Counted from the stretch's first letter, positions 9,232 to 17,742 are shown. The stretch: 64,000 bases of DNA from Kineococcus rubinsiae (GCF_011839805.1 NZ_VWPY01000010.1:1-64000); one strand, 5' to 3'. The notes: generated by a model from the sequence alone, not told the origin. A program made the numbers and translations.

Positions 9232-9278
9232 GGCACTCCCTCCAGGCACCCGGCCCGCCGTCCCTCAGGTCGTCTGCG

Positions 9279-10256
9279 TCACCGGGGTGCCGCCGCGACC
9301 GAACGGGCGCGGTACTGCGCGGGGCTCAGGCCCGTGTGCCGGCGGAAGCGGGCGCGGAGGTTGGCGCCCGTGCCCAGGCCGCTGCGGGAGGCGACGGCGT
9401 CCAGGTTCGTGCCCTGCTCGATCAACCGGCGCGCGAGCTCGACCCGCTCCCCGGTCAGCCAGGTGAGCGGGGTGGTGCCCAGCTCGGTGCGGAAGCGGCG
9501 GTGCAGCGTCGTGACGCTCACGTTCGCGTGCCGCGCCAGGTCGGCCATCGCCAGCGGCTGGTCCAGCCGCTGCTGCGCCCAGGCGAGGGTGCTCGTCAGC
9601 GGCGGCACCACCGCGGCGGGGACGGGGCGCTCGACGAACTGCCGCTGACCTCCGTCGCGGTAGGCGGCGAACACGAGCCGCCGGCTGACCGAGTTCGCGG
9701 CCTCGGCGCCGTGGTCGAGCCGCACGAGGTGCAGCGCGAGGTCGAGGGCGGCGGCGCTGCCGGCGGAGGTCAGCACGTCGCCGTCGTCGACGAAGAGGAC
9801 GTCGGGCTGGAGCCGGACGGCGGGGAAGCGGCGCCGGAACTCCTCGGCGAGCTGCCAGTGCACGGTGGCCGGGCGGCCGTCGAGGACCCCGGCCTCGGCG
9901 AGGGTGAACGCTCCGGTGCACAGCCCGACGAGGCGGGCTCCGCGGTCGGCCGCGCGCCGGACGGCGGCGATCACGTCGGGGTGGTGCGGCGTGTCCACGT
10001 CCGGGCGGTTGGGCACCACCACGGTGTGCGCGGCGTCGAGCTCGCCGAGGTCCCCCGCGTCGGTGAAGGTGAAGAGGCCGTCGCGGGCCGTGGCCCGCCC
10101 ACCCGGAGCGACCACCCGCAGGTCGTAGAGCTCGCGGCCCAGGTCGGCATGCCGGCGCGCGCCGAACACCTCGCAGACGCAGCCCACCTCGAACGGGTTG
10201 GAGTTCTCGTCGACCAGCAGCGCCACCCGCAGGGGTTGGTCGGATCGTTGCGGCAC
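9279..10256 (-). CDS. GlxA-type transcriptional regulator (DJ-1/PfpI plus AraC HTH)
   Basis: The 325-residue product has an N-terminal DJ-1/PfpI-like domain (about 1-190, with VALLVDENSNPFEVG and the nucleophile-elbow-like GLCTGAFTLAEAG). A C-terminal AraC helix-turn-helix pair follows (about 215-320, with ANVSVTTLHRRFRTELG and SGLGTGANLRARFRRHTG). Such regulators often activate adjacent catabolic or detoxification genes. The start is GTG 10256, with AGGA about 8 bp upstream. The gene is divergent from the cupin gene at 10341 across an 84-bp gap, which probably holds both promoters. Confidence 0.88.
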   Translation of the reverse strand: MPQRSDQPLRVALLVDENSNPFEVGCVCEVFGARRHADLGRELYDLRVVAPGGRATARDGLFTFTDAGDLGELDAAHTVVVPNRPDVDTPHHPDVIAAVRRAADRGARLVGLCTGAFTLAEAGVLDGRPATVHWQLAEEFRRRFPAVRLQPDVLFVDDGDVLTSAGSAAALDLALHLVRLDHGAEAANSVSRRLVFAAYRDGGQRQFVERPVPAAVVPPLTSTLAWAQQRLDQPLAMADLARHANVSVTTLHRRFRTELGTTPLTWLTGERVELARRLIEQGTNLDAVASRSGLGTGANLRARFRRHTGLSPAQYRARSVAAAPR

Positions 10257-10340
10257 GTGGTGATCCTGGCACGCCGCGGGGCGCCGGCCGCTGCGACGCT
10301 CGTCCGGTCCCGCCGTCCGGGTGGGGGATCGGAGGAGGAC

Positions 10341-10706
10341 GTGGCGAAGGTGGACCTCGCGGCCGAGGCGGCCGGGCTGACCGAGTTCTGGTCGCAGCGC
10401 GTGGTCGCGTCGGCGAACGGCGACCTGTTCAAGGTGGCCAAGGGCGTCGGCTCGACGACGTGGCACACGCACGAGGACCAGGACGAGACGTTCCTCGTGC
10501 TCTCGGGGCGCCTGACGGTGCAGCTGCGCACGGGCGACGTGGAACTCCTGCCGGGGGAGCTGCTCGTCGTGCCCCGCGGCACCGAGCACTGCCCGGTGGC
10601 GCACGAGGAGGCCCGGTTCCTCCTCGTCGGGCCGGCGGTCACCTCGACCGCGGCGGGGGGCAAGCCCGACTGGAGCCGGGACGGGGGTTCGCCGCCGGCC
10701 CGGTGA
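10341..10706 (+). CDS. Cupin-domain protein
   Basis: This is a 121-residue single cupin. The metal-binding motif 1 is HTHEDQDETFLVLSG and motif 2 includes PRGTEHCPV, so the usual three-His/one-Glu site is mostly conserved. Small cupins of this kind act as dioxygenases, isomerases or ligand-binding proteins; the reaction cannot be assigned. The GTG start has a strong GGAGGA site just upstream. The divergent GlxA-type regulator is the likely controller. Confidence 0.85.
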   Translation: MAKVDLAAEAAGLTEFWSQRVVASANGDLFKVAKGVGSTTWHTHEDQDETFLVLSGRLTVQLRTGDVELLPGELLVVPRGTEHCPVAHEEARFLLVGPAVTSTAAGGKPDWSRDGGSPPAR

Positions 10707-10742
10707 CCGGGCCGGAGGACGGGCGGCGGCCCGTCGGCCGCG

Positions 10743-11879
10743 TCAGACGCGGTGGGCGTTGCGCGCCTCGCGGTAGCTGGCCAGGACGCGGGCGGTCTCC
10801 AGGCCGACGTGCAGGGCCTGCGACCGCCGGCGCGGGGCGACGATGGAGAACTCGGTGGTCGTCTCGACCTGCTCCGTCCAGCGCAGCTTCGCCTGGTTCG
10901 GTCCCGTGGAGAGGTTGATCTGGCGGTGGCCCGCCTCCTGGGCGTCCTTGACCGCCAGGGACAGCAGGTAGGTGACGGCGGAGTAGGGCCAGGCGCGCTC
11001 GGAGACACCCGACGTCGAGCTGTAGCCCGCGGAGCTGGTGTGCAGGACGAGCTGGCTGGCGGAGACCTCGTCGCCGATGAGCAGCTCGTAGACGCTGGCC
11101 CGGCCGCGCTCCCCGGTGCGGCGGACCACGTCGCGCAGGTACTCGCGCACCCGGGGGTCGGCGAAGATGTCGGCGTGCACGGGCCGGCCGTCGCGCAGCC
11201 CGGCGCGCTCGCTGTGCAGCGCGGCGAGGCGGTCGTAGGCCGCGGGCACGTCGGCGGCCCCGGTGACCCGGCGCACGGACCAGCCGTCGGCCCCGAACTC
11301 GCGGGTGAGGCGGTTGCGGGCGCGGCGCAGGGACTCCTTGAGGTTGCGCCGGCCCGTGTAGACGTCGACCTCACCGCCGAGGTGCAGGACGGCGGCGGCC
11401 TTCGTGCGGCGCTGCAGCAGGGTGAAGGAGTGGTCGGGCAGCCACTCGGGTTCCAGCCACGGGGCGGCGGTCCCCAGCACGAGGCGCGAGCAGTCCCAGG
11501 CGCCCTCCTCGGCGCACAGGTGCCCGACGACGGCGCGGGCGACGTCGCGGCCGCACTCGGGGGCGGCGAGCAGCGACGGGAGCTCGTACGGCCCGATCCA
11601 GGCGCCGCCGGCGCCGATGGACTGCACGATGGTGGCCAGGCCGCGCAGCTCGGACCGGCGGTAGAGCGGGGCGACGCCGACGAGGCGCGCCCCGTCCCGG
11701 ACCTCCAGGACGAACGGCTCCGAGCGCGGGTCGTCGGTGAAGTGCTCCAGCCAGGTCACGGCCCAGTCGGGGCCGCTGAACGGGTTCGGGTCGCCGGAGG
11801 CGTCGTGCAGCGCCTGCCAGTCCGCGACGAGTGCCTGCACCGAGCTCAGGTGGCGGTGCTCGGTGATCTGCAGGTCCAT
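10743..11879 (-). CDS. GNAT-superfamily acetyltransferase, BioF2/CelD-like
   Basis: The 378-residue product belongs to the long GNAT-like family (Acetyltransf_6, related to FemAB) found in polysaccharide and peptidoglycan clusters. An N-terminal half (WQALHDASGDPNPFSGPDW) is followed by the transferase domain (about 165-320), with WSVRRVTGAADVPAAYDRL and YSSTSGVSERAWPYSAVTYL. No signal peptide is seen. The ATG at 11879 has GAGGAAC about 10 bp upstream and is preferred over upstream in-frame starts because family-like sequence begins here. It is divergent from the flavin monooxygenase. The acceptor substrate is unknown. Confidence 0.75.
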   Translation of the reverse strand: MDLQITEHRHLSSVQALVADWQALHDASGDPNPFSGPDWAVTWLEHFTDDPRSEPFVLEVRDGARLVGVAPLYRRSELRGLATIVQSIGAGGAWIGPYELPSLLAAPECGRDVARAVVGHLCAEEGAWDCSRLVLGTAAPWLEPEWLPDHSFTLLQRRTKAAAVLHLGGEVDVYTGRRNLKESLRRARNRLTREFGADGWSVRRVTGAADVPAAYDRLAALHSERAGLRDGRPVHADIFADPRVREYLRDVVRRTGERGRASVYELLIGDEVSASQLVLHTSSAGYSSTSGVSERAWPYSAVTYLLSLAVKDAQEAGHRQINLSTGPNQAKLRWTEQVETTTEFSIVAPRRRSQALHVGLETARVLASYREARNAHRV

Positions 11880-12048
11880 GGGCCAACCGTTCCTCGGGGA
11901 CGTCGTCCTGACGGGATCGGCGGGCACCGCTCACGCCTTGAGGTCCCGCCCCGGGCGGGCGCACCCGGGCGGGTGAGCCGGGGCCCGCCGGGGCGGTGCG
12001 GGCCGCGCGCCGCCTACAGCGGGTGCTCGCCGCACCCGATGGGAGGGC

Positions 12049-13548
12049 ATGAAGATCGCCGTGGTCGGCGCCGGGCCGTCGGGCCTGAGCACCGCAGCCG
12101 TCCTGCAGCAGTTCGGTCACGACGTCGTCGTGTTCGAGAAGGCGCCGGACGTCGGGGGCGTGTGGAGCGCGACCCGCGCCTACCCCGACGTGGCGACGCA
12201 GGACGACCGGGTCTCCTACGCGTTCTCCGACGTCCCCCACGCGGGCGACGCCCCCGTCCACCCCACCGGCGCGCACGTGCGCGCCTACCTGGAGCGCTAC
12301 GCGCAGGCGAAGGGGATCGCCGCCCACGTCCGCTGCGGCACGCGCGTGGTCGCCGCCGCGCCCGGGCCGGACGGCGGCTGGCTCGTCGACGTGGTCGACG
12401 CGGCCGGGCCGGCGCGCCACGCGGTGGACTGGCTCGTGGTGGCCAGCGGCGTCTTCTCCACCCCGCACGTGCCCGCCTGGCCCGGCCGCGCGGAGTTCGA
12501 GGCCGCCGGCGGGCGGGTCGTGGAACCCACCCAGCTCGGCGACGGCGCCGTCCTCGCCGGCCGCGACGTCGTCGTGGTCGGCTGGGGCAAGACGGCCTGC
12601 GACGTCGCGGTGGCCACCGCGCGCACGGCGCGCTCGACGACCGTGGTCGCCCGCGCGGTCCGCTGGAAGATCCCCAAGCGCATCGTCGGGGGCCTCACCT
12701 TCCGCCACCTCCTGCTGACCCGCCTCGGCGAGCACGTGATGGCGCCGGAGCGGACGTCGCCCGCCGCGCGCCTGCTCGCCGTGGGCAGCCTGCCGCTGCG
12801 GCGCGCGTCGCTGTGGTGGCTCGAGCAGGTCATCGCCCGCCGCACGGGCCTGCGCGCGGTCGGGCTGCTGCCCGACGTCCGTCTGCCGCAGTCGGACAGC
12901 CTCGTCACCGACGGGTTCTTCGAGGCCGTCGCGCAGGGGCGCGTCGCGGTCCGCCGCGAGCGCTCCGTCGCGGCGCTGGAGGTCGTCGACGGGGTTCCCG
13001 GTGTCCGGCTCTCCGACGGCGCCCGCGTGCCCGCCGACGTCGTGGTCGCCGCGACCGGGTTCGACCAGGAGCTGTCCGTGTTCGGCCCCGCGGTGCAGGC
13101 GGCCCTGCTGGACGAGGACGGCGTGCTCGCGCTGCACCGCCGCATCCTGCCCCTGGACGTCCCGCAGCTCGCCTTCGCCGGCTGGGGGAACACCTACCGC
13201 AGCCCGCTCAGCGCCGAGGTCGGGGCCGTGTGGCTCGCGGGTCACCTCGCCGGCGTCGTCCCCCTGCCGGGGCGCGCGGAGTTCCTGCGCACCGCCGAGC
13301 GCTACCACCTGACCCACGCGCAGGCCGCGGCCCACGGGCAGCCGCAGCTGCCGTCGGGCTCGTTCGCCGCGCTGGACCAGCTGCTCGACGACCTCGGGCT
13401 GCCGCTGCCCGTCGCGGTGCGGCGCGGGCAGTGGACCCGCCCGCTGCAGCCCGCCAGCTACGCCGACCTCGTCCCGCGGCTGCGCGAGCGTCTCGCGGCG
13501 CCGGCCCGCTCGGCGGGCAGCACCCCTGCGCCGCAGCCGGTCCGCTGA
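12049..13548 (+). CDS. Flavin-containing monooxygenase-like NAD(P)/FAD oxidoreductase
   Basis: The 499-residue product has an N-terminal FAD-binding VVGAGPSGLS motif (residues 4-13). It has a second dinucleotide site VVGWGKTACDVAV (about 175-187) and the C-terminal ATGFDQ motif of flavin monooxygenases and Baeyer-Villiger-like enzymes. The region between the two sites has FSDVPHAGDAPVHPTG, resembling the FMO fingerprint without an exact match. Such enzymes insert oxygen into nucleophilic or carbonyl substrates using NADPH. The ATG at 12049 follows GGGAGGG. It converges on the aldehyde dehydrogenase across tandem hairpins. A role in the same aromatic module is possible but unproven. Confidence 0.82.
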   Translation: MKIAVVGAGPSGLSTAAVLQQFGHDVVVFEKAPDVGGVWSATRAYPDVATQDDRVSYAFSDVPHAGDAPVHPTGAHVRAYLERYAQAKGIAAHVRCGTRVVAAAPGPDGGWLVDVVDAAGPARHAVDWLVVASGVFSTPHVPAWPGRAEFEAAGGRVVEPTQLGDGAVLAGRDVVVVGWGKTACDVAVATARTARSTTVVARAVRWKIPKRIVGGLTFRHLLLTRLGEHVMAPERTSPAARLLAVGSLPLRRASLWWLEQVIARRTGLRAVGLLPDVRLPQSDSLVTDGFFEAVAQGRVAVRRERSVAALEVVDGVPGVRLSDGARVPADVVVAATGFDQELSVFGPAVQAALLDEDGVLALHRRILPLDVPQLAFAGWGNTYRSPLSAEVGAVWLAGHLAGVVPLPGRAEFLRTAERYHLTHAQAAAHGQPQLPSGSFAALDQLLDDLGLPLPVAVRRGQWTRPLQPASYADLVPRLRERLAAPARSAGSTPAPQPVR

Positions 13549-13557
13549 CGGGACACC

Positions 13558-13604
13558 GGTGCGCGGGGGCTCCGCGCACCGGTGCGCGGGGGGCTCCGCG
13601 CACC
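13558..13604. terminator. Two tandem GC hairpins between convergent genes
   Basis: GGTGCGCGG (13558-13566) pairs with CCGCGCACC (13572-13580). The same stem is repeated at 13581-13589 and 13596-13604, with loops of 5 and 6 bases. The hairpins fill the gap between the convergent monooxygenase and aldehyde dehydrogenase genes, so they can act in both directions. There is no T-run. Confidence 0.65.
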
Positions 13605-13616
13605 GGTGCCCGCCCG

Positions 13617-15077
13617 TCAGAAGGGGTAGGCGGGCAGGTCGCCCCGCACCGTCACCCACTGCGTCTCGGTGAACGCCTCGATGTTCGCGCCCGGACCGCC
13701 GTGGCGGGACCCGGTGCCCGAGGCGCCGACCCCGCCGAACGGGGCGACCGCCTCGTCGTTGACCGTCTGGTCGTTGATGTGGACGAGCCCGGACGGGATG
13801 CGCTCGGCCAGCTGCAGCCCCGCGTAGACGTCGCGCGTGAGGATGCCCAGGGAGAGGCCGTAGTCCGTGCCCGCGGCCAGGTCGGCGACCTCGTCGAGGG
13901 AGGAGAACGGCGTCACCGGGGCGACGGGGCCGAAGATCTCCTCCTGGTAGGCGGGGTGGTCGACCGTGACGTCGGCGAGCACCGTCGGCCGGTAGAACAA
14001 CCCCTCGAACGTCCCGCCCGTGCGCACGCTGGCCCCCGCCGCGACGCTCGCGGTCACGAGGCCGTGCACGCGGTCGCGCTGCCCGGCGTCGATGAGGGGG
14101 CCCAGGGCGACCTGGTCGCGGAACGGGTCGCCCACCGGCAGGTGCGCGACCTTCTCGGCCAGGACCTGCGTGTACTCCTCCGCGATGGACTCGTGCACCA
14201 GGTGGCGCGAGGTGGCCATGCAGATCTGGCCGGAGTGCGAGAACGTCCCCCACGCCCCCACCGACGCGGCCGCCGCCACGTCCACGTCGCCGAGCACGAT
14301 GAGCGCGGAGTTCCCGCCGAGCTCCAGGTGCGCCCGCTTGAGGTGGCGCCCGGCGAGCTCGCCCACGGCGCGCCCGGCCCGGGTGGAGCCGGTGAACGCG
14401 ATGACCCGGACGGCGGGCTCCGTCACCAGCGCCGCACCGACGTCCGCGCCGCCGGGCAGCACCTGCAGCACGCCTGCGGGCAGGCCCGCCTCCTCGAACA
14501 CCCGCGCGAAGAGCGCCCCGCCGCTGACCGCCGTGCGCGGGTCGGGCTTGAGGATCACCGCGTTGCCCAGCGCCAGCGCCGGGGCCACCGCCCGGATCGC
14601 GAGGATCGTCGGCACGTTGAACGGGGCGATGACCCCGACGACGCCCACCGGCACCCGGCGCGCGAAGGACAGCCGGGGGGAACCGCTGCGCAGCAGCTCG
14701 CCGTAGGGGTGCCCGGGCAGCGCCGACGCCTCGTAGCACTCCTGCGCGCTCGTGTGCACCTGGAAGCCGCCGAAGGGGAGGATCGCCCCCGACTCCCGCG
14801 CCAGCCAGCCGGCCACCTCCTCGCCGTGCGCGCTCAGGACGTCCCCGGCCCGGCGCAGCACCGCGGCGCGCTCCTCGAACGACGTCGCCGCCCACGCCCG
14901 CTGCGCCGCCACGGCCCGCACGGCCGCGTCGTGCACGTCCTCGGGGGTCGCCGCCCCCACCTCGCCGAGCGTGTCGCCCGTGGCGGGCTCGACGGCGCTG
15001 TAGGTGCCGCCCCGCCCCGGCGTCCACGCACCCGTCCAGACCTTGCCCTGCCACGCGCCGTCGTCCAGGAGTGCCAC
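13617..15077 (-). CDS. Aldehyde dehydrogenase, vanillin/benzaldehyde dehydrogenase-like
   Basis: The 486-residue product is a full-length NAD(P)-dependent aldehyde dehydrogenase. Asn154 (PFNVP), Glu252 (HLELGGNS) and catalytic Cys286 (GQICMATS) are all present. The SRHGGPGANIEAFTETQW C-terminus and the PFGGVGASGTG motif are typical of aromatic-aldehyde dehydrogenases. Its neighbour on the same strand, upstream, is a LigM-type O-demethylase, which suggests vanillin or a related methoxybenzaldehyde as substrate; this is inference from context. The start is ATG-equivalent at 15077, with a 108-bp gap to the upstream gene. Confidence 0.87.
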   Translation of the reverse strand: MALLDDGAWQGKVWTGAWTPGRGGTYSAVEPATGDTLGEVGAATPEDVHDAAVRAVAAQRAWAATSFEERAAVLRRAGDVLSAHGEEVAGWLARESGAILPFGGFQVHTSAQECYEASALPGHPYGELLRSGSPRLSFARRVPVGVVGVIAPFNVPTILAIRAVAPALALGNAVILKPDPRTAVSGGALFARVFEEAGLPAGVLQVLPGGADVGAALVTEPAVRVIAFTGSTRAGRAVGELAGRHLKRAHLELGGNSALIVLGDVDVAAAASVGAWGTFSHSGQICMATSRHLVHESIAEEYTQVLAEKVAHLPVGDPFRDQVALGPLIDAGQRDRVHGLVTASVAAGASVRTGGTFEGLFYRPTVLADVTVDHPAYQEEIFGPVAPVTPFSSLDEVADLAAGTDYGLSLGILTRDVYAGLQLAERIPSGLVHINDQTVNDEAVAPFGGVGASGTGSRHGGPGANIEAFTETQWVTVRGDLPAYPF

Positions 15078-15185
15078 GTCGTTCCTCTCTGCGGGCCGCC
15101 TCGCTGGGGCCCTCTCCGCCGGATCACAGCAGGTCCGCGCCCGCCCCGCCAGTGCCCTTGCGCCGGGCGGTGGACGCGGCGCCCC

Positions 15186-16568
15186 TCAGGAGGTCCGGTA
15201 GCGGCTGCTGGCGTAGCCGGGGAACGGCGCGGGCGCCACGACCGCGCGGACCTCCACCTGGCGGTGGGGTTCGACCTGCGGCTTGCGGGAGTTCGGCTCC
15301 TCGCCCCACACGACGACGACCTCGCTGCCGTCCGCCAGGTCCGCCGCCACCGTGGCCAGGGACAGGAACGAGCGCTCGTTCGCCACGTAGCCGCAGTCCA
15401 GCGACAACCCGGCGTGCGCGCCCTCGTGCCGCACCTCGTCCACGTGGTGCAGGGCGTAGCGGGCCTTCGGCAGCTCGATGAACTTCGCGGGCAGCTCCTC
15501 GTCGAACAGCGTCGCCTGCGCGGCCGCCACGTCCCGCCGGTCCCACACCAGGGTGACCTTGCGCCGCCGCGGTGGGGCGGCCGCGACGGCCTCCAGCGCG
15601 CTGCGGCCCAGGAAGTCGTGGTCGAAGGCGACGCTGCGCCCGTAGCCCAGGTCGTCCGGGGACAGCGAGTAGTCCTCGATGTCGGGGGAGGCGAAGCTGC
15701 CGCCCAGCGACCCCGCCCGGGCCGCCGGCAGCCAGTCCCGGTACGCGGCCGTCGAGGCCGAGGTGAAGACCGCGGGCAGCGGCGCCGGCACCCACCCGGA
15801 CTCCAGGTTGGCCGTCGAGTACCCCTTGGCGCCCACCTCGACGAGGTCGTGGTCCGCGCCCGCCCGCAGGATCGCGTCGTGGACCGCCTCGCCCTGCGCC
15901 CACGGCCCGAACAGCTCGAACCCCGGCTGCCCCGCCATCCCGTGGCGCAGCGCCCGCACCCGGTGCCCCGCGACCTCGAACTCCGCCGTGCGGAAGAACC
16001 TCACCTCCGGCACCGGCCCGCCGATCAGCTGCTCCACCACGGCCAGCGCCGTGGGGCCCTGCAGCTCGTAGCGGTACAGCGTCGGCGCGCCGCGGCGCAC
16101 GATCGAGTTCCCGTCGCGCTGCAGCTGGACCCGGTACCCGCCCGTCTCGGCGTGGAACTGGACCCAGTCGATCACCATCGGGTGCCCCACCAGGTCCAGG
16201 TGGTCCTGCTCCAGGTGGAAGAGGATCGCGTCGCCCACCAGGAGGCCCTCCTCCGTCACGGCGACGAACTGCTTGGCCCCGCCGGGTGCGAACCGGGCGA
16301 AGCTGTTCACCCCCGTGTCCGCGAGCAGGCGCAGCGCGTCCGGCCCCGTGAGGAACAGGTCCGTCATGTGGTGCGACTGGTCCAGCAGCGCGCACGAGCG
16401 CCGCCACGACAGCTGCTCGCTGCGCCAGTTGCTGAACTCCGCCGTCACCGGGAAGACGGTCGGGCGGGCCGGGGAGTGCCGCAGCAGCTGCTCGGCGCTG
16501 CCGGCGCGGGCGATGCCCTCCGCGAGCGTCTCGGAGGCCGGCGCGGGCACGGGGGAGGCGGTCACCAC
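15186..16568 (-). CDS. LigM/DesA-like tetrahydrofolate-dependent O-demethylase (GcvT family)
   Basis: The 460-residue product belongs to the aminomethyltransferase (GcvT) fold and matches the length and motifs of vanillate/syringate O-demethylases. It begins with RPTVFPVTAEFSNWRSEQ and has SCALLDQSHHMTDLFLTGPDA. It ends with HRQVEVRAVVAPAPFPGYA, which I recall as characteristic of the group. These cytosolic enzymes move the methyl group of a methoxy-aromatic acid to tetrahydrofolate. With the adjacent aldehyde dehydrogenase this suggests vanillin to vanillate to protocatechuate. No ring-cleavage gene lies in the window. The start is GTG 16568, with GTG 16565 also possible. It is divergent from the AraC regulator. 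Confidence 0.78.
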   Translation of the reverse strand: MVTASPVPAPASETLAEGIARAGSAEQLLRHSPARPTVFPVTAEFSNWRSEQLSWRRSCALLDQSHHMTDLFLTGPDALRLLADTGVNSFARFAPGGAKQFVAVTEEGLLVGDAILFHLEQDHLDLVGHPMVIDWVQFHAETGGYRVQLQRDGNSIVRRGAPTLYRYELQGPTALAVVEQLIGGPVPEVRFFRTAEFEVAGHRVRALRHGMAGQPGFELFGPWAQGEAVHDAILRAGADHDLVEVGAKGYSTANLESGWVPAPLPAVFTSASTAAYRDWLPAARAGSLGGSFASPDIEDYSLSPDDLGYGRSVAFDHDFLGRSALEAVAAAPPRRRKVTLVWDRRDVAAAQATLFDEELPAKFIELPKARYALHHVDEVRHEGAHAGLSLDCGYVANERSFLSLATVAADLADGSEVVVVWGEEPNSRKPQVEPHRQVEVRAVVAPAPFPGYASSRYRTS

Positions 16569-16717
16569 GCCACGCTAGGGGCGGCACCCCGCGCCCGGAG
16601 GGGACGGACGACCGCCCCCGCCCACCCCCGCGCGGCGCCTGCCGCCACGACGGATGACGTACCCGCCGACGGCGGAGGCCGCTCCCGCGGAACCGGACGG
16701 GACGGGTCCCGCTCGCG

Positions 16718-16723
16718 TAGCGT
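16718..16723 (+). promoter_or_regulatory. -10 element TAGCGT for AraC regulator transcript
   Basis: TAGCGT fits the TANNNT -10 pattern of actinobacterial leaderless promoters. It lies 6 bp before an ATG (16730) that opens a six-codon reading frame. No clear -35 element is visible. Confidence 0.5.
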
Positions 16724-16729
16724 CGGGGC

Positions 16730-16750
16730 ATGACGCCGGTGCACCCGTGA
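16730..16750 (+). CDS. Possible leaderless leader peptide (MTPVHP)
   Basis: An ATG placed where a leaderless message would begin encodes Met-Thr-Pro-Val-His-Pro and then TGA. The TGA (16748-16750) overlaps the GTG (16747) that opens the AraC regulator frame. This would couple regulator translation to the mini-frame. It may be chance; there is no protein-level evidence. Confidence 0.35.
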   Translation: MTPVHP

Positions 16751-17166
16751 CCCCGGAGGAGCTCGCGACCCTGACGTGCCTGCGCCGCGCGCGCGACCTC
16801 ATGGACCGCGAGTACGCCCAGCCCCTCGACGTGCCCGCCATGGCCCGCGCCGCCCTCATGTCGCCGGCGCACTTCTCCCGCCGCTTCCGCGCCGCCTACG
16901 GCGAGACGCCCTACGCCTACCTCATGACCCGCCGCATCGAGCGGGCCAAGGCCCTGCTGCGCGCCGGGGCCTCGGTCACCGACACGTGCATGGCCGTCGG
17001 CTGCACCTCGCTGGGCTCCTTCAGCTCGCGCTTCACCGAGGTCGTCGGATTGACCCCCTCGCAGTACCGGGCCCGCGACCACCGCCACCTCGAGGGCGTC
17101 CCGTCCTGCGTGGTCCGCGTCGCGACCCGACCGCGGCGCAGCCGGGTGCCCGCCGGGCGGGCCTGA
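16747..17166 (+). CDS. Short AraC-family transcriptional regulator
   Basis: The product is essentially one AraC DNA-binding domain of 139 residues, without a ligand domain. Helix-turn-helix segments are LDVPAMARAALMSPAHFSRR and VTDTCMAVGCTSLGSFSSRF, and the family signature ends with GLTPSQYRAR. Small AraC proteins of this type are commonly paired with a VOC-family gene, as here (17265). The start is GTG 16747, because family-like sequence begins there (VTPEELATL). An ATG at 16654 would add 31 residues of low complexity. Coupling to the upstream mini-frame is possible. Confidence 0.82.
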   Translation: MTPEELATLTCLRRARDLMDREYAQPLDVPAMARAALMSPAHFSRRFRAAYGETPYAYLMTRRIERAKALLRAGASVTDTCMAVGCTSLGSFSSRFTEVVGLTPSQYRARDHRHLEGVPSCVVRVATRPRRSRVPAGRA

Positions 17167-17210
17167 CCCGACGGGGCCCGACCCGACGGGGCCCGACTGG
17201 ACAGGTCCGG
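17166..17210. repeat. 15-bp tandem repeat after AraC gene
   Basis: Two identical copies (ACCCGACGGGGCCCG) start at 17166 and 17181, and a diverged third starts at 17196. The array begins at the last base of the AraC stop codon and fills most of the gap before the VOC gene. Confidence 0.85.
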
Positions 17211-17251
17211 ATCGAGCAGGATCGGAGAAGCGCCCGGGCCGTCGCGGCGCC

Positions 17252-17257
17252 TAGCGT
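17252..17257 (+). promoter_or_regulatory. -10 element TAGCGT for leaderless VOC gene
   Basis: TAGCGT ends 7 bp before the ATG at 17265 and no ribosome-binding site lies between. This is the arrangement expected for a leaderless transcript. Confidence 0.55.
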
Positions 17258-17264
17258 CGACGCC

Positions 17265-17663
17265 ATGCCCGTCACCGTGTCCTCCACCTTCGTCCCCGTC
17301 TCCGACCCCGACGCCGCCCTGGGGTTCTACCGCGACACCCTCGGCCTCGAGGTGCGCAACGACGTCGCCTACGGCGGCTTCCGCTGGGTCACCGTCGGGG
17401 CCCCCGGCCAGGACGTCGACATCGTCCTGTTCCAGCCGCACGGCGGGCGCTCGCAGACCGAGGGCGACGCGCTGCTGACGCTGGTCGCCCAGGGGTCGCT
17501 GCAGGCGGCGATCTTCCGCACCGACGACCTCGACGCGACCTTCGAGAAGGTCCGCGCCTCGGGGGCGGAGGTGCTGCAGGAACCCGCCTCCCAGTCCTGG
17601 GGTGCGCGCGACTGCGCGGTCCGCGACCCGTCCGGGAACCTCGTCCGCATCGCCCAGGCGTGA
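17265..17663 (+). CDS. VOC (glyoxalase/bleomycin-resistance) superfamily protein
   Basis: The 132-residue product is a single VOC fold with two beta-alpha-beta-beta-beta modules. These are the N-terminal FVPVSDPDAALGFYRDTLGL and the C-terminal FRTDDLDATFEKVRASGAEV followed by VRDPSGNLVRI. VOC proteins bind a divalent metal and act as lyases, dioxygenases or antibiotic-binding proteins; the specific role is unknown. The ATG start lacks a ribosome site and is probably leaderless. It pairs with the AraC regulator 98 bp upstream. Its last codons begin a 15-bp tandem repeat. Confidence 0.87.
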   Translation: MPVTVSSTFVPVSDPDAALGFYRDTLGLEVRNDVAYGGFRWVTVGAPGQDVDIVLFQPHGGRSQTEGDALLTLVAQGSLQAAIFRTDDLDATFEKVRASGAEVLQEPASQSWGARDCAVRDPSGNLVRIAQA

Positions 17664-17725
17664 GGCGCCCAGGCATGATGCGCCCAGGCATGATGCGGAC
17701 AGGCGTGATGCGGCCAGGCCCGCTG
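17651..17725. repeat. 15-bp tandem repeat, five copies
   Basis: Five units start at 17651, 17666, 17681, 17696 and 17711. The consensus is CGCCCAGGCATGATG, and units 2 and 3 are identical. The array starts in the last codons of the VOC gene and ends just before the ribosome site of the UvrA-like gene. Confidence 0.88.
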
Positions 17726-17742
17726 CGGCGGAGCGGACGAGC

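Noticed and set aside
6307-9249. Minus-strand open frame of 980 codons over the TerD gene
   Set aside because: It is the complement of the TerD-nuclease gene and the plus-strand frame carries the conserved domain.
10752-16733. Very long plus-strand open frame (nearly 2000 codons)
   Set aside because: It runs antisense to the acetyltransferase, aldehyde dehydrogenase and LigM genes and also through the monooxygenase gene. Its product is low-complexity and resembles no family. High GC makes stop codons rare on the antisense strand.
17651-17725. Possible CRISPR array
   Set aside because: The 15-bp units are directly adjacent without spacers, so this is a tandem repeat. The same holds for the other short arrays.
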